The position numbers and the translations under genes are program-made. A stretch of DNA of 64,000 nucleotides from Clostridiales bacterium UBA1758 (GTDB lineage: Bacteria; Bacillota; Clostridia; Oscillospirales; UBA1758): assembly GCA_002315595.1 (NCBI GenBank), contig DCHG01000067.1, positions 1 to 64,000 on the forward strand, written 5' to 3'. Positions 60,110 to 64,000 of this stretch are shown piece after piece; position 1 is the stretch's first letter; every line of letters begins with the position of its first letter. The notes beneath the pieces are model-generated. The model was not told where the DNA came from. It did not search any database and saw only the letters and a program-made list of their open reading frames with translations.

Positions 60110-62017
60110 TTAAAGGGCTCTGTCCTTGATTTCCTTGGAAATCTTGGCGAGGAATTCATCGAAGGACTGAACGCCGAGGTCGCCGTCTTTGCGGCTGCGG
60201 ACGGAAACATTGCCCGCCTCGGCTTCTTTGTCGCCGACGACGATCATATACGGGATCTTGAGGGACTGCGCTTCGCGGATTTTGTAACCGATCTTTTCGT
60301 TGCGAAGGTCGGTTTCGACACGGATATCGGCGGCATTGAGTTTGTCGGCGATGGATTTAGCGTAGTCGGCGGCACGGTCGGTGATCGGCATGACCTTGAC
60401 CTGAACCGGGCTGAGCCAAGTCGGGAAAGCGCCCGCAAAATGTTCGGTGATGACGCCGATAAAGCGTTCGATCGAGCCAAAGACAACGCGGTGAATCATA
60501 ACCGGGCGATGCTTTTCGCCGTCAGCGCCGATATATTCCAGTTCAAAACGCTCCGGCAACTGACTGTCGAGCTGAATGGTACCACACTGCCAGGTTCTGC
60601 CGAGACAGTCGGAGATGTGGAAGTCGAGTTTCGGACCGTAGAACGCGCCGTCGCCTTCATTGATGACAAAGGTTTTTCCCATTTCGGTGATGGCGTTGCG
60701 GAGGATATTTTGGTTTTCTTCCCATTCGGCTTCGGTGCCGATGTGGCTTTCCGGCATGGTGGAAAGCTCGATTTCATATTCAAGACCGAACAGCGAATAG
60801 ACTTCGTCAAACAGACGGACGACATTTTTGATTTCTTCGCTCATCTGTTCCTTGGTCATGAAGATATGCGCGTCATCCTGTGTGAAGCAACGGACGCGGA
60901 ACAGACCGTGGAGCGCGCCGGAAAGTTCATGACGGTGGACAAGACCGAGTTCACCGGCTCTGATCGGCAGATCACGGTAGGAGTGCGGCTCGGATTTGTA
61001 GATTAACATTCCGCCCGGACAGTTCATCGGCTTGATGGCAAAATCCTCGTCGTCGATGGAGGTGGTATACATATTTTCCTTGTAATGGAACCAGTGACCG
61101 CTGCGTTCCCAAAGTTGACGGTTGAGGATCATCGGGGTGGAGATTTCGACATAGCCGTATCTCTTGTGGATCTCGCGCCAATAGTCGATGAGGGTGTTGC
61201 GAAGCACCATGCCCTTGGGCAGGAAGAAGGGGAATCCTGGGCCTTCGTCCTTGAGCAGATACAGACCGAGTTCTTTGCCGAGTTTGCGGTGGTCGCGTTT
61301 TTTGGCCTCCTCGATCAGGGTGATATAGGCTTCAAGATCCTCTTTTTTGGTGAAAGCGGTTGCGTAAAGACGCTGGAGCATCTTTTTGGTGGAGTCACCG
61401 CGCCAGTATGCGCCGGTGACGCTGGTAATTTTGAAAGCCTTGACGGCACCGGTGGAGAAAAGGTGCGGTCCGGCACAAAGATCGGTGAAGTCGTCCTGTT
61501 TGTAGAACGAGATCGCGGCGTCTTCGGGAAGATCCTCGATCAGTTCGACCTTGTACGGCTCGTTCTTTTCCTGCATGAAGGCAATGGCTTCTTCACGCGG
61601 AAGTTCAAAACGTTCAAGACGATAGTTTGCCTTGACGATCTTTTTCATCTCGGCTTCGATTTTTGCAAAATCGTCCGGGGTGAAGGTGAAATCACAGTCG
61701 ATGTCATAGTAGAAGCCGTTGTCGATGGAAGGACCGATGGCAAGTTTCGCATCCGGCCAAAGGCGTTTGATGGCCTGGGCGAGAATGTGAGAAGCGGTGT
61801 GGCGGAGGGTACGACGGCCGCCTTCATCGTCGAAGGTGAGAAGTTTCAGCGAGCAATCGGCGGTCAGCGGATGGGTGAGATCGACGGTTTCGCCGTCGAC
61901 TTCGGCGGCAAGAACGCCACGCAGGGATTCGGGGGCTACGGCGTTTACGGCGTCATAGCAGGTAATGCCGGATTCGTATTCATGTACCGAACCATCGGCA
62001 AAAGTAACTTTGATCAT
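60110..62017 (-). CDS. thrS: threonyl-tRNA synthetase
   Basis: The 635-residue protein is a class II synthetase. It has an N-terminal TGS domain (about 1-60; DGSVHEYESG), an editing domain with HTASHILAQAIKRLWPDAKL near 70-90 and a Cys-containing TDLCAGPH near 175. The catalytic core has motif 2 FRVRCFTQDDAHIF near 370 and motif 3 VVFGSIERFIGVITEH near 510, then the anticodon-binding domain ending SKEIKDRAL. It charges tRNA-Thr. It is preceded by a T-box leader. Confidence 0.97.
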   Translation of the reverse strand: MIKVTFADGSVHEYESGITCYDAVNAVAPESLRGVLAAEVDGETVDLTHPLTADCSLKLLTFDDEGGRRTLRHTASHILAQAIKRLWPDAKLAIGPSIDNGFYYDIDCDFTFTPDDFAKIEAEMKKIVKANYRLERFELPREEAIAFMQEKNEPYKVELIEDLPEDAAISFYKQDDFTDLCAGPHLFSTGAVKAFKITSVTGAYWRGDSTKKMLQRLYATAFTKKEDLEAYITLIEEAKKRDHRKLGKELGLYLLKDEGPGFPFFLPKGMVLRNTLIDYWREIHKRYGYVEISTPMILNRQLWERSGHWFHYKENMYTTSIDDEDFAIKPMNCPGGMLIYKSEPHSYRDLPIRAGELGLVHRHELSGALHGLFRVRCFTQDDAHIFMTKEQMSEEIKNVVRLFDEVYSLFGLEYEIELSTMPESHIGTEAEWEENQNILRNAITEMGKTFVINEGDGAFYGPKLDFHISDCLGRTWQCGTIQLDSQLPERFELEYIGADGEKHRPVMIHRVVFGSIERFIGVITEHFAGAFPTWLSPVQVKVMPITDRAADYAKSIADKLNAADIRVETDLRNEKIGYKIREAQSLKIPYMIVVGDKEAEAGNVSVRSRKDGDLGVQSFDEFLAKISKEIKDRAL

Positions 62018-62061
62018 TGTTTTTATTCCTTTCGTCGTCTTTTTTTACGAGTTGTTTGTGA

Positions 62062-62294
62062 GATAAAAAAACACCCCTGACGAATGTCAGGGGTGCGTAT
62101 GCACGGTTCCACCCTGCTTGCGCGATCGTGATCGCGCCGCTTTGGATCGAATATCGCCGATCGGACGTTCGGGCATTTCCTCCCGAAAAGGCTCAGAGGC
62201 GGTGTGACGATCGAGACGATACCTACGCGGACTTTCAGCCGTGATCCACGCTCTCTTGCGGCCGTCGGGATGCCAAAACTCTTCATAGCCATTT
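62062..62294 (-). promoter_or_regulatory. T-box riboswitch controlling thrS
   Basis: The minus strand contains the T-box core AGGGTGGAACCGTG (62102-62115 on the plus strand, reversed), whose bases pair with the uncharged tRNA 3' end. It is followed by the terminator CACCCCTGAC/GTCAGGGGTG with a T run (62064-62095). An ACC triplet at 62201-62203 (minus strand) lies where a Thr specifier codon is expected, but Stem I was not fully folded. A promoter TTGACA/TAAAAT with 17 bases spacing is upstream. Confidence 0.85.
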
Positions 62295-62300
62295 GTGGGT

Positions 62301-62329
62301 ATTTTATCACCGTAAATCTTGTTTGTCAA
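62301..62329 (-). promoter_or_regulatory. promoter of the thrS T-box transcript
   Basis: On the minus strand, TTGACA (62324-62329) and TAAAAT (62301-62306) are 17 bases apart; the start is near 62294. Confidence 0.75.
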
Positions 62330-62371
62330 GGGTTTTGCGACGATTTCGGCAGTTTTATGCCGAAAAGGTTC

Positions 62372-63736
62372 TCAATCGACCTTTTTCATCGTGACAAGAT
62401 AGGTGCCGAACAACGGGATCGTAAGATACGACTTTCCCGCAACGCCGCGGATTGTTTCACTGCGGACGGGATCGGCGTCGTGGCCGGCGTCGAGCAGGCG
62501 GTATTCGACCTCGTAGGCACCGTCCGCCATGCCGTCAAAACTGACACAGACTTTTTTCTCCTCGGCAACATCGATATCATCATAATAAGTGAGCATGAAT
62601 GCCATATCCGTGTCGTTTTTTGTAGCACAGCAGATGATTTTCGAATCATTTGTGCCATTGTCGATCGCCACGAGGCGACCGAGATCATACAGCCGCTTGA
62701 ACATCCAAAACGGATAGTAGCCTTTCAGTTTGTCACAAACGAAGTCCGTGCTGAAAAGTCCGTTCATACCGCAGGGTCGGGCATCGTAGTACATCAAAAG
62801 GTCGAGGGGTTGATAGGCGGAGGCTTCGATGACGGAGGCGATGAAAGCGGCGCCCTTCAAATTCTTTTCGGTACGAAGTGAATAAACCCATTCATCACCC
62901 ACCCAACCCTTGACATAGTTCCACTCGTCGAGGATGCTTTCGGCCTCGGTAAAGCCGAATTTGTCGAGGATTTCGCGTGCCGCCTTTTCGGCATAAGTGA
63001 TCTCGGACGGGAGTTTGGCATAACAATGCCACGAGAAAAAGTCCATCGGCACCTTACGGTCGCGGCAGTAGGAAAGGAAATCATCCACCCAGCCTTGCAC
63101 GGGATAGCAGACGGCAGGACCGCCGATTTTGAGGCTTGGGAAGCGGTTTTTCAAATGCTTTGCGGTGATTTCAAACAACTCGCAGAACTGCTCTTTGGTA
63201 CCGCCCCAACATTTTTTGTTGACGGGATCGGTTTCATCCGAACCGAGATCCGGCTCGTTCCAAATCTCCCAATAGGTGATTTTGTAACGGAAGCCGTCCG
63301 CCCAGCCTTCGGTGTAGTGGGCGATGATATGTTCGCAAACGGCAGCCCATTTTTTGAAATCGGGGGGAGGGAGCGTGCCGTATTTTTTCGGCCAATGCTC
63401 GATTTTACTGCCGAGACGATAGAAGGGCTCGACGCCGGCGTAGACCATGACTTTGAGATATTCGTCGGTCAAGACGAAATCATAGGATGCGGGATCGTTT
63501 TCGTCCTTTGAAAAATCGGGGAAGATCGCGTGAACGTCGATCGTGTGTTCACCGCCGTAACTCGAATAAAACGATGCGTCGTGTGTGCGTGCATAGGGGA
63601 TGCCCGCATCACGGAAAGCGTCGATATTCGTAATGCGTTGATCTTCGGTGAATTTGTAAACGGGACCGTTGTTGACCGCGTGCATTGGTCGGATCGCGCC
63701 GAGTTCTTCGGCAAAATGCAGTTTGATTTCGTCCAT
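62372..63736 (-). CDS. GH39-like glycoside hydrolase
   Basis: The protein has 454 residues if the ATG at 63736 is used. Clan-A motifs are TYWEIWNEPDLG near 145-155 (acid/base Glu in NEP) and ESILDEWNYVKGWVG near 255-270 (nucleophile Glu), as in beta-xylosidases and similar GH39 enzymes. The N-terminus IRPMHAVNNGPVYKF is typical. There is no signal peptide. The ribosome site AAAGGAGG is 27 bases upstream and touches an in-frame GTG at 63763; a hairpin lies between them. The gene is downstream of a metal ABC permease. Confidence 0.8.
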   Translation of the reverse strand: MDEIKLHFAEELGAIRPMHAVNNGPVYKFTEDQRITNIDAFRDAGIPYARTHDASFYSSYGGEHTIDVHAIFPDFSKDENDPASYDFVLTDEYLKVMVYAGVEPFYRLGSKIEHWPKKYGTLPPPDFKKWAAVCEHIIAHYTEGWADGFRYKITYWEIWNEPDLGSDETDPVNKKCWGGTKEQFCELFEITAKHLKNRFPSLKIGGPAVCYPVQGWVDDFLSYCRDRKVPMDFFSWHCYAKLPSEITYAEKAAREILDKFGFTEAESILDEWNYVKGWVGDEWVYSLRTEKNLKGAAFIASVIEASAYQPLDLLMYYDARPCGMNGLFSTDFVCDKLKGYYPFWMFKRLYDLGRLVAIDNGTNDSKIICCATKNDTDMAFMLTYYDDIDVAEEKKVCVSFDGMADGAYEVEYRLLDAGHDADPVRSETIRGVAGKSYLTIPLFGTYLVTMKKVD

Positions 63737-63742
63737 GTTTTT

Positions 63743-63762
63743 TGCGCATTTTGAAATGCGCA
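63743..63762 (-). other. inverted repeat between ribosome site and start of the GH39-like gene
   Basis: TGCGCATTT and AAATGCGCA make a perfect 9-base inverted repeat separated by two bases. In mRNA it would form a hairpin that brings the Shine-Dalgarno AAAGGAGG close to the ATG at 63736. It could also be an operator or a regulated translation element. Confidence 0.55.
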
Positions 63763-63783
63763 CCCTCCTTTATCAGGTGAAAC

Positions 63784-64000
63784 TTATTTTTTCACAAAGA
63801 AAAGCGATGAAAAATAGAATACTGCGAGAAACAGAACGATAGTTGCGCCGGTGGACGCACCCGAATAAAACGAGGTAATAAGTCCGGCGATCCCGCCGAG
63901 CAGTGCCGTCAGTACGGATACTGCGGTGTAGGATCGGATCCTTGTGGTGAGGTTGCGCGCCGCAGCGGCGGGGAGTACAAGCATCGACGAGATGATCATC
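63784..64000 (-). CDS. C-terminal part of a metal-ion ABC transporter permease (ZnuB-like), cut by the window end
   Basis: The visible 70-odd residues are hydrophobic, with two to three membrane helices and the segment SSMLVLPAAAARNLTTRIRSY typical of the ABC-3 family of zinc and manganese permeases. The reading frame continues beyond the window on the minus strand, so start and length are unknown. It precedes the GH39-like gene, with the stop 21 bases before its ribosome site region. Confidence 0.75.
   Translation of the reverse strand, partial: MIISSMLVLPAAAARNLTTRIRSYTAVSVLTALLGGIAGLITSFYSGASTGATIVLFLAVFYFSSLFFVKK

Noticed and set aside
1..64000. CRISPR array, insertion sequence, prophage or replication origin
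   Set aside because: No regularly spaced repeats, transposase or phage genes, and no DnaA-box cluster were seen in reading the window.

Overview
The window looks like a chromosome segment of a spore-forming member of the Clostridia (Bacillota), probably a carbohydrate-degrading gut or digester anaerobe. The evidence is a germination protease gene beside rpsT, S-layer-homology and DUF11 surface-type proteins, ECF vitamin transporters, a PyrR-type attenuator, a T-box upstream of thrS, strong Shine-Dalgarno sites and many glycosidases. No phage, insertion sequence, CRISPR array or plasmid gene was seen. Species cannot be named from the sequence alone.

Layout. 1-6.4 kb: a large exported repeat protein, a 42-residue peptide, an SLH protein and a membrane-anchored coiled-coil protein, followed by tRNA-Ser. 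6.6-9.1 kb: acetyltransferase, a NagB-family enzyme and an SGNH hydrolase. 9.1-11.9 kb: a gpr operon divergent from rpsT. 12.1-16 kb: a polar amino acid ABC importer with an M20 hydrolase. 16.3-20.1 kb: a P-loop kinase, an ECF S component behind an attenuator-like leader, a DUF11 protein, and a CYTH protein with tadA. 20.2-24.8 kb: a Bce-type two-component and ABC permease module. 24.9-28.3 kb: a ferredoxin-thioredoxin-reductase-like small protein, a Crp/Fnr regulator and an ABC importer whose promoter carries a perfect dyad at about -41.5. 28.3-32.9 kb: antiporter, phosphodiesterase, acyl-CoA ligase and ybaK. 32.9-42.5 kb: an eight-gene minus-strand sugar operon with a GH127 enzyme, a clan-A-like protein, two tandem acyltransferase-like paralogues, a PfkB kinase, an oxidoreductase and an oligopeptide-type binding protein. 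42.7-45.8 kb: QueT and two sugar-active enzymes. 46-49.6 kb: rpsF-ssb-rpsR, an SDR and a uracil permease under PyrR-type control. 49.7-51.8 kb: an AKR, AAC(3)-like and Cys-rich peptide operon. 51.9-56.1 kb: a beta-galactosidase-like protein, a DMT transporter and a sugar isomerase. 56.2-60 kb: a leader-peptide attenuator ahead of a heterodimeric multidrug ABC exporter. 60.1-64 kb: thrS with its T-box, a GH39-like enzyme and the end of a metal ABC permease.

The most notable signals are regulatory. A 23-codon leader ORF with a terminator and a competing antiterminator precedes the drug exporter. An unassigned pseudoknot-like leader with mutually exclusive terminator and antiterminator stems precedes the ECF gene. 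A Crp/Fnr-type operator sits in class II geometry. Among protein systems the best candidate for undescribed biology is the sugar operon that contains two tandem acyltransferase-like paralogues and a tiny membrane protein between its kinase and its glycosidases.
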